A stretch of 13,103 bases of DNA from Acidovorax delafieldii (lineage in GTDB: Bacteria > Pseudomonadota > Gammaproteobacteria > Burkholderiales > Burkholderiaceae_C): contig DCVY01000186.1 in the NCBI GenBank assembly GCA_002327945.1, forward strand, positions 7,129-20,231, written 5' to 3'. The position numbers and the translations under genes were made by a program. Shown piece by piece: positions 1 to 7,269 of this stretch. The notes under the pieces were generated by a model, which did no database searches, was not told the origin of the DNA, and saw nothing but the letters and a program-made list of their open reading frames with translations. Position 1 is the stretch's first letter, and each line of letters begins with the position of its first letter.

Positions 1-2577
1 GCCGACCAGGGCCTGTGGAACCTGGAGAACAAGGAAGCGCGCACCGGCAACACCATCAAGCTCAAGCTGTCGGTGATCGAAGACGGAGCGCAGACGCACG
101 ACGTGGCCGACGTGGCCTTCCCCTACTTTGGTGGCGTGCAGACCCCCAACTTCACGGCCAATGAGCAAGGTGGCGACGTGATGGTGCGCCGCGTGCCGGT
201 GAGTCACCTGGAGCTGGCCGGCCATGAAGCCCAGGGCCGCGTGATGGTGGCCACGGTGTTTGATTTGCTGGCCGGCAACTACGGTATCGACCGGGGCCTG
301 CCGGGCGAAGAGCCCGGTGGCAGCTACGACGCCGATCGCCCCTACACCCCCGCATGGCAGGAAAAGATCACCGGTGTGCCACGCGAGCAGATCATCGCCG
401 TGGCGCGCCAGTTTGCCGACAACGCCGACAAGACGCATGGCAAGTCCATGGTCATCATCGGTGCGGCCATGAACCACTGGTACCACAGCGACATGAATTA
501 CCGCGGCATCATCAACATGCTGATGCTGTGCGGCTGTATCGGCCAAAGCGGTGGCGGCTGGGCGCACTATGTGGGCCAGGAAAAGCTGCGCCCGCAAACC
601 GGCTGGACGGCGCTGGCCTTTGCGCTCGACTGGATCCGCCCGCCGCGCCAGATGAACAGCACCAGTTTCTTTTATGCCCACACCGACCAGTGGCGCTACG
701 AGAAGCTCGGCATGGAGGAAATCCTCTCGCCCCTGGCCGATGCCAGCGCCCACCACGGCGCGCAGATCGACTACAACGTGCGCGCCGAGCGCATGGGCTG
801 GCTGCCCTCGGCCCCCCAGCTCAAGACCAGCCCGCTGCAGGTGGCCAAAGACGCGGCCCTGAAGGGCATGGACGCCAAGGACTATGTGGTGCAGTCGCTC
901 AAGGACGGCAGCCTGCAGATGAGCTGCGAAGACCCCGACCACCCCGCCAACTGGCCGCGCAACATGTTCGTGTGGCGCTCCAACATCCTGGGCTCGTCGG
1001 GCAAGGGGCATGAGTATTTTCTCAAGCACCTGCTGGGCACCACCCACGGCGTGCAGGGCAAAGATTTGGGCAAGGACGAGGCCAAGCCCGAGGAAGTGCA
1101 GTGGCACACCAACGCGCCCGAAGGCAAGCTGGACCTGCTGGTCACGCTCGACTTCCGCATGAGCACCACCTGCCTGTACTCCGACATCGTGCTGCCCACC
1201 GCCACCTGGTACGAGAAAAACGACCTCAATACCAGCGACATGCACCCCTTCATTCACCCGCTGTCCACGGCGGTGGACCCGGCCTGGCAGGCCAAGAGCG
1301 ACTGGGAGATCTACAAAGGTTTCGCCAAGGCCGTGAGCGAAGTCAGCGCGGGCCATCTGGGCGTCGAAAAAGACGTGGTGCTCACCCCCATCATGCACGA
1401 CACCCCCGGTGAAATGGCCCAGCCTTACGGCGTGCGCGACTGGAAGAAGGGCGAGTGCGAACTCATCCCCGGCAAGACGGCACCGCAGGTCACGGTGGTC
1501 GAGCGCGACTACCCCAACGTCTACAAGCGCTTCACGGCCCTGGGCCCGTTGATGGAAAAGGTCGGCAACGGCGGCAAGGGCATTGGCTGGAATACGCAGA
1601 CCGAGGTGGGCCAGCTCGGCGACCTGAATGGCCGCGTGAAGGAAGAGGGCGTGACGCAGGGCATGCCCCGCATCGTGACCGACATCGACGCCACCGAGGT
1701 GGTGATGATGTTGGCCCCCGAAACCAATGGCCATGTGGCCTGCAAGGCCTGGGAGGCCCTGGGCAAGCAGACCGGGCGCGACCATGTGCACCTGGCGCTG
1801 CACCGCGAGGACGAGAAGATCCGCTTTCGCGACATCCAGGCGCAGCCGCGCAAGATCATCAGTTCGCCCACCTGGTCGGGCCTGGAGAGCGAAAAGGTCA
1901 GCTACAACGCCGGCTACACCAATGTGCATGAGTACATCCCATGGCGCACCCTCACGGGCCGCCAGCAGTTCTACCAGGACCATCCGTGGATGCGCGACTT
2001 TGGCGAAGGCTTTGTGAGCTACCGCCCACCGGTGCACCTGAAGACGCTGGAAGAAGTCGAAGGCAAGAAGCCCAACGGCCACCGCGAGATCGCGCTGAAC
2101 TTCATCACGCCGCACCAGAAGTGGGGCATCCACAGCACGTACAGCGACAACCTGATGATGCTCACGCTCAACCGCGGTGGCTCGGTGGTGTGGCTGAGCG
2201 AAGACGACGCCAAGGTCGCCGGCATCGTGGACAACGACTGGGTCGAACTCTTCAACGCCAATGGCGCCATTGCGGCCCGTGCAGTGGTGAGTCAGCGTGT
2301 GAACCCCGGCATGGTGATGATGTACCACTCGCAAGAGAAGATCATCAACACCCCCGGCTCCGAGATCACCGGCACCCGTGGTGGCATCCACAACTCGGTT
2401 ACGCGCATTGTGCTCAAGCCCACCCACATGATCGGCGGCTACGCGCAGTACAGCTACGGCTTCAACTACTACGGAACCATCGGCACCAACCGCGACGAGT
2501 TCGTGCTGGTGCGCAAGATGGACCGCGTGGACTGGCTCGATGATGAGCCTGTGTCCAGCACCGCAGCCCACGCCTGA
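1..2577 (+). CDS. narG: Respiratory nitrate reductase alpha subunit NarG, C-terminal part (5' end outside window)
   Basis: Catalytic subunit of the membrane-bound quinol:nitrate oxidoreductase. It reduces nitrate to nitrite at a molybdenum bis-molybdopterin guanine dinucleotide centre on the cytoplasmic face. The reading frame is open from base 1, so the internal GTG at 73 is not the start. The 858 visible residues are roughly the C-terminal two thirds of a protein of about 1,250. Missing are the N-terminus, the N-terminal FeS site and the Asp molybdenum ligand. Highly conserved NarG stretches are present: NHWYHSDMNYRG (nt 472-507), CGCIGQSGGGWAHYVGQEK (about 529-585), RAERMGWLPSAPQ (about 781-819) and DLLVTLDFRMSTTCLYSD (about 1132-1185), which belong to cofactor-binding domains of the DMSO reductase superfamily. 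narH follows after 17 bp. No frameshift is seen. The length and internal motifs exclude Nap or assimilatory nitrate reductases. Confidence 0.98.
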   Translation, partial: ADQGLWNLENKEARTGNTIKLKLSVIEDGAQTHDVADVAFPYFGGVQTPNFTANEQGGDVMVRRVPVSHLELAGHEAQGRVMVATVFDLLAGNYGIDRGLPGEEPGGSYDADRPYTPAWQEKITGVPREQIIAVARQFADNADKTHGKSMVIIGAAMNHWYHSDMNYRGIINMLMLCGCIGQSGGGWAHYVGQEKLRPQTGWTALAFALDWIRPPRQMNSTSFFYAHTDQWRYEKLGMEEILSPLADASAHHGAQIDYNVRAERMGWLPSAPQLKTSPLQVAKDAALKGMDAKDYVVQSLKDGSLQMSCEDPDHPANWPRNMFVWRSNILGSSGKGHEYFLKHLLGTTHGVQGKDLGKDEAKPEEVQWHTNAPEGKLDLLVTLDFRMSTTCLYSDIVLPTATWYEKNDLNTSDMHPFIHPLSTAVDPAWQAKSDWEIYKGFAKAVSEVSAGHLGVEKDVVLTPIMHDTPGEMAQPYGVRDWKKGECELIPGKTAPQVTVVERDYPNVYKRFTALGPLMEKVGNGGKGIGWNTQTEVGQLGDLNGRVKEEGVTQGMPRIVTDIDATEVVMMLAPETNGHVACKAWEALGKQTGRDHVHLALHREDEKIRFRDIQAQPRKIISSPTWSGLESEKVSYNAGYTNVHEYIPWRTLTGRQQFYQDHPWMRDFGEGFVSYRPPVHLKTLEEVEGKKPNGHREIALNFITPHQKWGIHSTYSDNLMMLTLNRGGSVVWLSEDDAKVAGIVDNDWVELFNANGAIAARAVVSQRVNPGMVMMYHSQEKIINTPGSEITGTRGGIHNSVTRIVLKPTHMIGGYAQYSYGFNYYGTIGTNRDEFVLVRKMDRVDWLDDEPVSSTAAHA

Positions 2578-2594
2578 CGCCAAGGAGAAACACG

Positions 2595-4118
2595 ATGAAA
2601 ATTCGCGCACAAATCGGCATGGTGCTGAACCTGGACAAGTGCATCGGTTGCCACACCTGTTCCGTCACCTGCAAGAACGTCTGGACCAGCCGCCCTGGAG
2701 TGGAATACGCCTGGTTCAACAACGTCGAGACCAAGCCCGGCATTGGCTACCCCAAGGAATGGGAAAACCAGGACAAGTGGAATGGCGGCTGGGTACGCAA
2801 CCCCGACGGCTCCATCGCTCCCCGCCAGGGCGGCAAGTGGAAGCTGCTCATGCGCATCTTCGCCAACCCCAACCTGCCGCAGATCGACGACTACTACGAG
2901 CCCTTCACCTTCGACTACGACCACCTGCAGTCGGCGCCCGAAAGCAAGGCTGCGCCCACGGCGCGCCCGCGCAGCCTGATCACCGGCCAGCGCATGGAAA
3001 AAATCGAGTGGGGCCCGAACTGGGAGGAAATCCTGGGCGGCGAGTTCAGCAAGCGCAGCGCCGACAAGAACTTCGACGAGGTGCAAAAGGACATCTACGG
3101 CCAGTTCGAAAACACCTTCATGATGTACCTGCCGCGCCTGTGCGAGCATTGCCTGAACCCGGCCTGCGTGGCATCGTGCCCCAGCGGCTCGATCTACAAG
3201 CGCGAAGAAGACGGCATCGTATTGATCGACCAGGACAAGTGCCGTGGCTGGCGCATGTGCGTCTCCGGCTGCCCCTACAAGAAGATCTACTACAACTGGC
3301 AGTCGGGCAAGGCCGAGAAGTGCATCTTCTGCTATCCGCGCATCGAAGCGGGCCAGCCCACGGTGTGCTCTGAAACCTGCGTGGGCCGCATCCGTTACCT
3401 CGGCGTGCTGCTGTACGACGCCGACCGCATCCAGGAAGCCGCCAGCGTGGAACGCGACCGCGACCTGTACCAGGCGCAGCTCGACATCTTCCTGGACCCG
3501 AACGACCCCGATGTGATTCGCCAGGCGCGCATCGACGGCATCCCGGACAGCTGGATGGACGCCGCTCGCAACAGCCCGGTCTACAAGATGGCCGTGCAAT
3601 GGAAGGTGGCCCTGCCGCTGCACCCCGAGTACCGCACGCTGCCCATGGTCTGGTATGTGCCACCGCTCTCGCCCATCACGGCCGCCGCCAATGCCGGCCA
3701 TGTGGGGGTGAATGGCGACATTCCCGATGTGTCGCAACTGCGCATCCCCGTGCAGTACCTGGCCAACCTGCTCACCGCTGGCGACACCGGCCCCGTGGTG
3801 CGTGCGCTGGAGCGCATGCTGGCCATGCGCACCTACCAGCGCGACAAGCATGTGGAGCAGCGCCAGAACCTGGCTGTGCTCAAGCAGGCGGGCCTGTCGA
3901 TCGCCGAGGTGGAGGAGATGTACCACGTGATGGCGATTGCCAACTACGAGGACCGCTTCGTCATCCCGTCGGCCCACCGCGAGTACGCCGAGAACGCATT
4001 TGACATCCGGGGCGGCTGCGGTTTCTCGTTTGGCAACGGCTGCTCCGACGGCGCCACCGAGGTCAGCATGTTCGGCGGGAAAAAGCCACGAACCATCCCG
4101 ATCAAAGCCACGGTCTGA
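2595..4118 (+). CDS. narH: Respiratory nitrate reductase beta subunit NarH (four FeS clusters)
   Basis: Electron-transfer subunit carrying electrons from the NarI hemes to NarG; 507 residues, close to the E. coli length of about 512. Four cysteine groups are visible. Group I is C16, C19, C22 and C26. Group II is C183, C186, C191 and C195. Group III is C216, W219, C222 and C226. Group IV is C243, C246, C258 and C262. Tryptophan at 219 replaces a cysteine, as in known NarH proteins, where it marks the single [3Fe-4S] cluster; the others are [4Fe-4S]. The opening residues MKIRAQIGMVLNLDKCIGC are nearly those of the E. coli protein. An AAGGAG ribosome binding site lies at 2582-2587, 7 bases before the ATG. 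narG is 17 bp upstream and narJ 21 bp downstream. The protein acts in the cytoplasm bound to NarG and NarI. Confidence 0.98.
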   Translation: MKIRAQIGMVLNLDKCIGCHTCSVTCKNVWTSRPGVEYAWFNNVETKPGIGYPKEWENQDKWNGGWVRNPDGSIAPRQGGKWKLLMRIFANPNLPQIDDYYEPFTFDYDHLQSAPESKAAPTARPRSLITGQRMEKIEWGPNWEEILGGEFSKRSADKNFDEVQKDIYGQFENTFMMYLPRLCEHCLNPACVASCPSGSIYKREEDGIVLIDQDKCRGWRMCVSGCPYKKIYYNWQSGKAEKCIFCYPRIEAGQPTVCSETCVGRIRYLGVLLYDADRIQEAASVERDRDLYQAQLDIFLDPNDPDVIRQARIDGIPDSWMDAARNSPVYKMAVQWKVALPLHPEYRTLPMVWYVPPLSPITAAANAGHVGVNGDIPDVSQLRIPVQYLANLLTAGDTGPVVRALERMLAMRTYQRDKHVEQRQNLAVLKQAGLSIAEVEEMYHVMAIANYEDRFVIPSAHREYAENAFDIRGGCGFSFGNGCSDGATEVSMFGGKKPRTIPIKATV

Positions 4119-4139
4119 AGCACAGGCAAAGGAATCACC

Positions 4140-4841
4140 ATGTTCAAGAAGAACCCGACCTCCGTGCGCCTGACCCTGCGCGCCCTGGGCTACCTGCTGA
4201 GCTATCCCGATGCGCAATGGCGCAGCGTGATGCCGCAGCTCATCGATGCGCTGCAGGCAGAGCAGGCCCTGACGCCCGATCGCATGGCCGAGCTCGAAGC
4301 CGTGTGCCAGCACCTGGCGGCGCTCGACCCGCTGGAAGCCGAAGCCCGCTACGTGGACAACTTCGACCGGGGCCGCCAGACCTCGCTGCACCTGTTCGAG
4401 CATGTGCACGGTGACTCGCGCGACCGGGGGCCGGCGCTCATCGACCTGCTGCAGACCTACGAAAAAGCGGGCCTGCAATTTGACGCCGAAGAGCTGCCTG
4501 ACCACCTGCCGGTGGTGCTGGAGTTCGCCTCTACCCAGCCGCCCGAAGTGGCCAGGGAGTTCCTGGGCGAGATGGCCCACATCCTGAACGCGCTGTTCAG
4601 TGCGCTGGTGGCCAGAAGCAGCCCCTATGCCAGCGTCGTTGCCGCCGTGCTCGAAGTGTCGGGCCAGCGCGTGCAGCCGGTGGCGCTCACGCCAGAGCCG
4701 CCCATGGACGAGGTCTGGGCCGAGCCCGAGGCATTTGGCGGTTGCAGCACCCAGGGCCAGGCAAGGCCTGACCAGCCGCAACCTCTGCATTTTGTTCGTA
4801 CCCCCCGCGCCGAGCGGGCACCCGAAGGAGTCTCAGCATGA
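4140..4841 (+). CDS. narJ: Nitrate reductase assembly chaperone NarJ
   Basis: System-specific chaperone, related to TorD/DmsD, that binds apo-NarG and times molybdenum cofactor insertion and membrane attachment; it is not part of the finished enzyme. The 233 residues match the usual length of about 230. The all-helical family pattern is visible: RALGYLLSYPD near the N-terminus, the region around FDRGRQTSLHLFEHVHGDSRDRG read in two parts (about residues 76-98), and DHLPVVLEF starting at D121. The C-terminal tail after about residue 185 is proline/glutamine-rich and poorly conserved, which is normal for the family. An AAAGGA ribosome binding site at 4128-4133 precedes the ATG by 6 bases. The stop codon overlaps the narI start (ATGA at 4838-4841), suggesting translational coupling. 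Confidence 0.96.
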   Translation: MFKKNPTSVRLTLRALGYLLSYPDAQWRSVMPQLIDALQAEQALTPDRMAELEAVCQHLAALDPLEAEARYVDNFDRGRQTSLHLFEHVHGDSRDRGPALIDLLQTYEKAGLQFDAEELPDHLPVVLEFASTQPPEVAREFLGEMAHILNALFSALVARSSPYASVVAAVLEVSGQRVQPVALTPEPPMDEVWAEPEAFGGCSTQGQARPDQPQPLHFVRTPRAERAPEGVSA

Positions 4842-5569
4842 CCGCCTGGCTTGACACCCTGTTGTTTGGCATCTATCCCTATATTTGCCTTGCCGTCTTT
4901 TTCATTGGCAGCTGGGTGCGGTTTGACCGTGACCAGTACACATGGAAATCAGATTCCTCCCAGCTGCTGCGCACTGGTAGCCTGCGCTGGGGCAGCAACT
5001 TGTTCCACATCGGTGTGCTGTTCCTGTTCTTCGGGCACACGGTGGGCATGCTCACGCCCCACTTCATGTACGAGCCCATCATCAGCGCGGGCAACAAGCA
5101 ACTGATGGCCATGGTGTCGGGGGGTATCGCCGGGCTGTTGGGCTTTGTGGGAGTTTCCATCCTGCTGCACCGCCGCCTGTCGGATCCGCGCATTCGCGCC
5201 ACGTCCAAGACCAGCGACATTGTTCTGCTGGTGCTGCTGTGGCTGCAGCTGGCCCTGGGCCTGGCCACGATCCCGTTGTCCGCCCAGCATCTGGACGGCT
5301 CCATGATGATCAAGCTGGCCGAGTGGGCGCAGCGCATCGTCACCTTCCGCTCCGGTGGCGTAGAGTTGCTGGCGGACGCCGGCTGGATCTTCAAGGCGCA
5401 CATGGCCCTGGGCATGAGCATCTTCCTGATCTTCCCGTTCACCCGCCTGGTGCATGTCTGGAGTGGCTTTGGCACGCTGGCCTATGTGCTGCGCCCCTAC
5501 CAGGTGGTGCGTGCGCGCCGCCTGAATCTGCCGCCCGGACACCTGCAATCGCAAGACCGCCGCGCTTGA
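4838..5569 (+). CDS. narI: Respiratory nitrate reductase gamma subunit NarI (diheme cytochrome b)
   Basis: Membrane anchor that oxidises quinol and passes electrons through two b hemes to NarH. The 243 residues contain five hydrophobic segments, at about residues 5-27, 55-75, 88-110, 126-145 and 184-208. The four heme-ligand histidines line up with the known E. coli ligands shifted by one: H57 and H67 in the second helix (FHIGVLFLFFGHTVG), and H188 and H206 in the last (AHM and VHV). A C-terminal tail of roughly 20 residues makes the protein slightly longer than E. coli NarI (about 225). A GAAGGAG ribosome binding site sits at 4824-4830 inside the end of narJ. The next gene, an isomerase, starts 25 bp downstream with its own strong AAGGAG. 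Confidence 0.97.
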   Translation: MTAWLDTLLFGIYPYICLAVFFIGSWVRFDRDQYTWKSDSSQLLRTGSLRWGSNLFHIGVLFLFFGHTVGMLTPHFMYEPIISAGNKQLMAMVSGGIAGLLGFVGVSILLHRRLSDPRIRATSKTSDIVLLVLLWLQLALGLATIPLSAQHLDGSMMIKLAEWAQRIVTFRSGGVELLADAGWIFKAHMALGMSIFLIFPFTRLVHVWSGFGTLAYVLRPYQVVRARRLNLPPGHLQSQDRRA

Positions 5570-5594
5570 AACGACACAACCCAAGGAGCACACC

Positions 5595-6536
5595 ATGAGC
5601 GGATGTGGAACCGGGGGCTGCGGCTGCAGTTCCATCGATACAAGCAGCAAGAGCGCAGACCACAGCGTGCTCTCCCCTGAGCAGGCGGTCGCCTATGCGG
5701 CATTGGCGGCCACGGCAGGTGCGCCCTCGCTGGCCGATGGGCCTGTGCCGCCAACACGGCAGCCTGCGGGGCAAGCGCCCGTGGCGCGCATCAACGGCGT
5801 GGCGCTGAATGCACCCCATGAACTGCTGGACGAAGAAGCCTTGCGACAGCGTGCCTGCACCGAGCTGCTGCGCCAGGCGGCCCAGCAAGGCGGTTTGCTG
5901 GCGCAGGACGATGTGCCGGGCGTCGAGGGCGCCATCAGCGCCGGGGCCTCCAGCGCCATTGAGCAACTGCTCGAGCGCGAGCTGCCCATTCCCGACCCGT
6001 CAGAAGATGCCTGCCGCCGCTACCACGACGCCCACCCCGCAGCGCACGCCCATGGCGAGCGCGCACAGCTGCGCCATGTGCTGTTTGCCGTGACGCCGGG
6101 CGTCGATGTGAAACAGTTGCGCCTGCGTGCCGAGGCCTTGCTGATCGAGCTGCGCTGCGCGGATGATGGGGGTGCCAAGTTTGCCGAAGCAGCAGCGCAG
6201 TGGTCGAACTGCCCGAGTGGCCAGCAAGGCGGTGAGCTGGGTTGGCTGACCCGCGCCGACTGCGCCCCCGAGTTTGCCCGCGAGGTGTTTGGCAGCGCCG
6301 AGATCGGTGTGCTGGCGCGCCTGGTGCACAGCCGCTTCGGCCTGCATGTGGTGGAGGTGGTGGCGCGCGAGCAGGGGCAACAGCCCTCGTTCGAGCAAGT
6401 GCGCCAGGCCATCGCGCTCACCCTGCGCCAGCAGGCCTGGGTGAACGCCCTGCGCCAGTACCTGCAACTGCTGGCGGGCGCGGCAGTGGTGGAAGGTGTG
6501 GCGCTGGACGCAGCCGATTCACCGCTGGTTCAGTAG
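5595..6536 (+). CDS. Parvulin-type peptidyl-prolyl cis-trans isomerase linked to nar operon
   Basis: Predicted prolyl isomerase of the PpiC/parvulin family, 313 residues. The N-terminus (MSGCGTGGCGC) has cysteines at 4, 9 and 11 and no hydrophobic signal, so the protein is probably cytoplasmic, unlike periplasmic SurA or PpiD. A SurA/NifM-like helical segment containing ARINGVALN is followed by the catalytic parvulin domain at about residues 156-260. That domain has RHVLF with H161, the SNCPSGQQGGELGW loop (204-217) and a C-terminal HVVEVV strand. A gene of this kind directly after narI is known from other nitrate respirers such as Pseudomonas aeruginosa; a role in folding or maturing nitrate reductase is inferred from that context. 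The start is supported by AAGGAG at 5583-5588. The stop is followed after 25 bp by the carbonic anhydrase gene. Confidence 0.9.
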   Translation: MSGCGTGGCGCSSIDTSSKSADHSVLSPEQAVAYAALAATAGAPSLADGPVPPTRQPAGQAPVARINGVALNAPHELLDEEALRQRACTELLRQAAQQGGLLAQDDVPGVEGAISAGASSAIEQLLERELPIPDPSEDACRRYHDAHPAAHAHGERAQLRHVLFAVTPGVDVKQLRLRAEALLIELRCADDGGAKFAEAAAQWSNCPSGQQGGELGWLTRADCAPEFAREVFGSAEIGVLARLVHSRFGLHVVEVVAREQGQQPSFEQVRQAIALTLRQQAWVNALRQYLQLLAGAAVVEGVALDAADSPLVQ

Positions 6537-6561
6537 CGCCCACGGAGCACGGACGCATCCC

Positions 6562-7242
6562 ATGCCAGATGAGCTGCTTGATCGCCTGCGCCGTTTTCAC
6601 AACGATGCCTTCCCCCAGTACCGCGAGCAGTTCCAGGCGCTGGTGGACGAGGGGCAGCACCCCACCACCCTGTTCATCGGCTGCTCCGACTCGCGCCTGG
6701 TGCCCTACCTGCTGACCGGAGCGGGGCCGGGCGAGCTTTTTCTGGTGCGCAATGTGGGGGCGTTCATTCCGCCATACGACGGATCGCACGGCCACCACGG
6801 CACCACGGCGGCCATCGAGTTTGCGGTGCTCAGTCTGCAGGTGCGCCGTATCGTGGTGTGTGGCCACAGCCACTGTGGGGCTATCAAGGCGATGTATGGT
6901 GAGGTCTCGCCCGAGGCGCCCAACCTGAACCGCTGGCTGGACCTGGGGCGTGAGGCCTTGCTGCCCATGCAGCCCGGCCCCGAGGTCTTGCGCCGCACCG
7001 AACAGCGTGCCGTGCTGCTGCAACTGGAGCGGCTGATGGAATATCCTATGGTCCGCAATCGAGTGCAGACGGGCCAGATCAGTCTGCACGGCTGGCACTA
7101 CGTGATCGAGGAGGGGGAAGTGCATGTGTTCGATGTCAAGACGGGGGGCTTTGTGCCCGCGTCGCTGGCGGACAACAGTGGTACGGGGCCGTACCACCCC
7201 TATGTGGAACATGACGGGCAGGTTCCTTTGGACGGGCCTTGA
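6562..7242 (+). CDS. Beta-class carbonic anhydrase
   Basis: Zinc enzyme interconverting CO2 and bicarbonate in the cytoplasm; 226 residues from the ATG at 6562. Zinc ligands of the beta class are all visible: C41 in CSDSR, with the D43-R45 dyad, then H102 and C105 in CGHSHCGAI. The conserved RNVGAF (63-68) and HHGTTAAIEFAV (78-89) segments are also present. An upstream in-frame GTG at 6496 would lie inside the isomerase gene and add residues unlike the family, so the ATG is preferred; its ribosome binding site is weak (GGAG at 6544-6547, far upstream). Why it sits in a nitrate-respiration cluster is not shown by the sequence; supplying bicarbonate for carboxylations or pH balance are possible reasons. 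No SulP transporter domain is fused. The symbol (can or cynT) is left open. Confidence 0.93.
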   Translation: MPDELLDRLRRFHNDAFPQYREQFQALVDEGQHPTTLFIGCSDSRLVPYLLTGAGPGELFLVRNVGAFIPPYDGSHGHHGTTAAIEFAVLSLQVRRIVVCGHSHCGAIKAMYGEVSPEAPNLNRWLDLGREALLPMQPGPEVLRRTEQRAVLLQLERLMEYPMVRNRVQTGQISLHGWHYVIEEGEVHVFDVKTGGFVPASLADNSGTGPYHPYVEHDGQVPLDGP

Positions 7243-7251
7243 TTCCTTCTT

Positions 7252-7256
7252 GAGGG
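7252..7256 (+). promoter_or_regulatory. GAGGG ribosome binding site with ambiguous target
   Basis: This is the only clear Shine-Dalgarno-like sequence before the ribonucleotide reductase gene. It is ideally spaced (6 bases) for the ATG at 7263, but that ATG opens a different frame of only 36 codons (7263-7373). The GTG at 7270 is in the reductase frame, 13 bases away, which is long. The reductase-frame ATGs at 7300 and 7324 have no comparable site. This makes the true start of the reductase uncertain. Confidence 0.5.
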
Positions 7257-7269
7257 TGCGCAATGCCAC

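Noticed and set aside
2469..4790. 773-codon open frame on the minus strand opposite narH and narJ
   Set aside because: The opposite strand encodes unmistakable NarH and NarJ. The product is rich in His, Arg, Val and Ala, as expected for a shadow frame in high-GC DNA, and shows no domain.
7237..7256. TTGAT half-site resembling an FNR/Dnr box before nrdJ
   Set aside because: The second half (ATCAA at the right spacing) is missing; TTGATTCCTTCTTGAG does not fit the dyad.
7243..7269. Possible cobalamin riboswitch controlling nrdJ
   Set aside because: The gap is only 27 bp, far too short, and no B12-box-like sequence was noticed in it.
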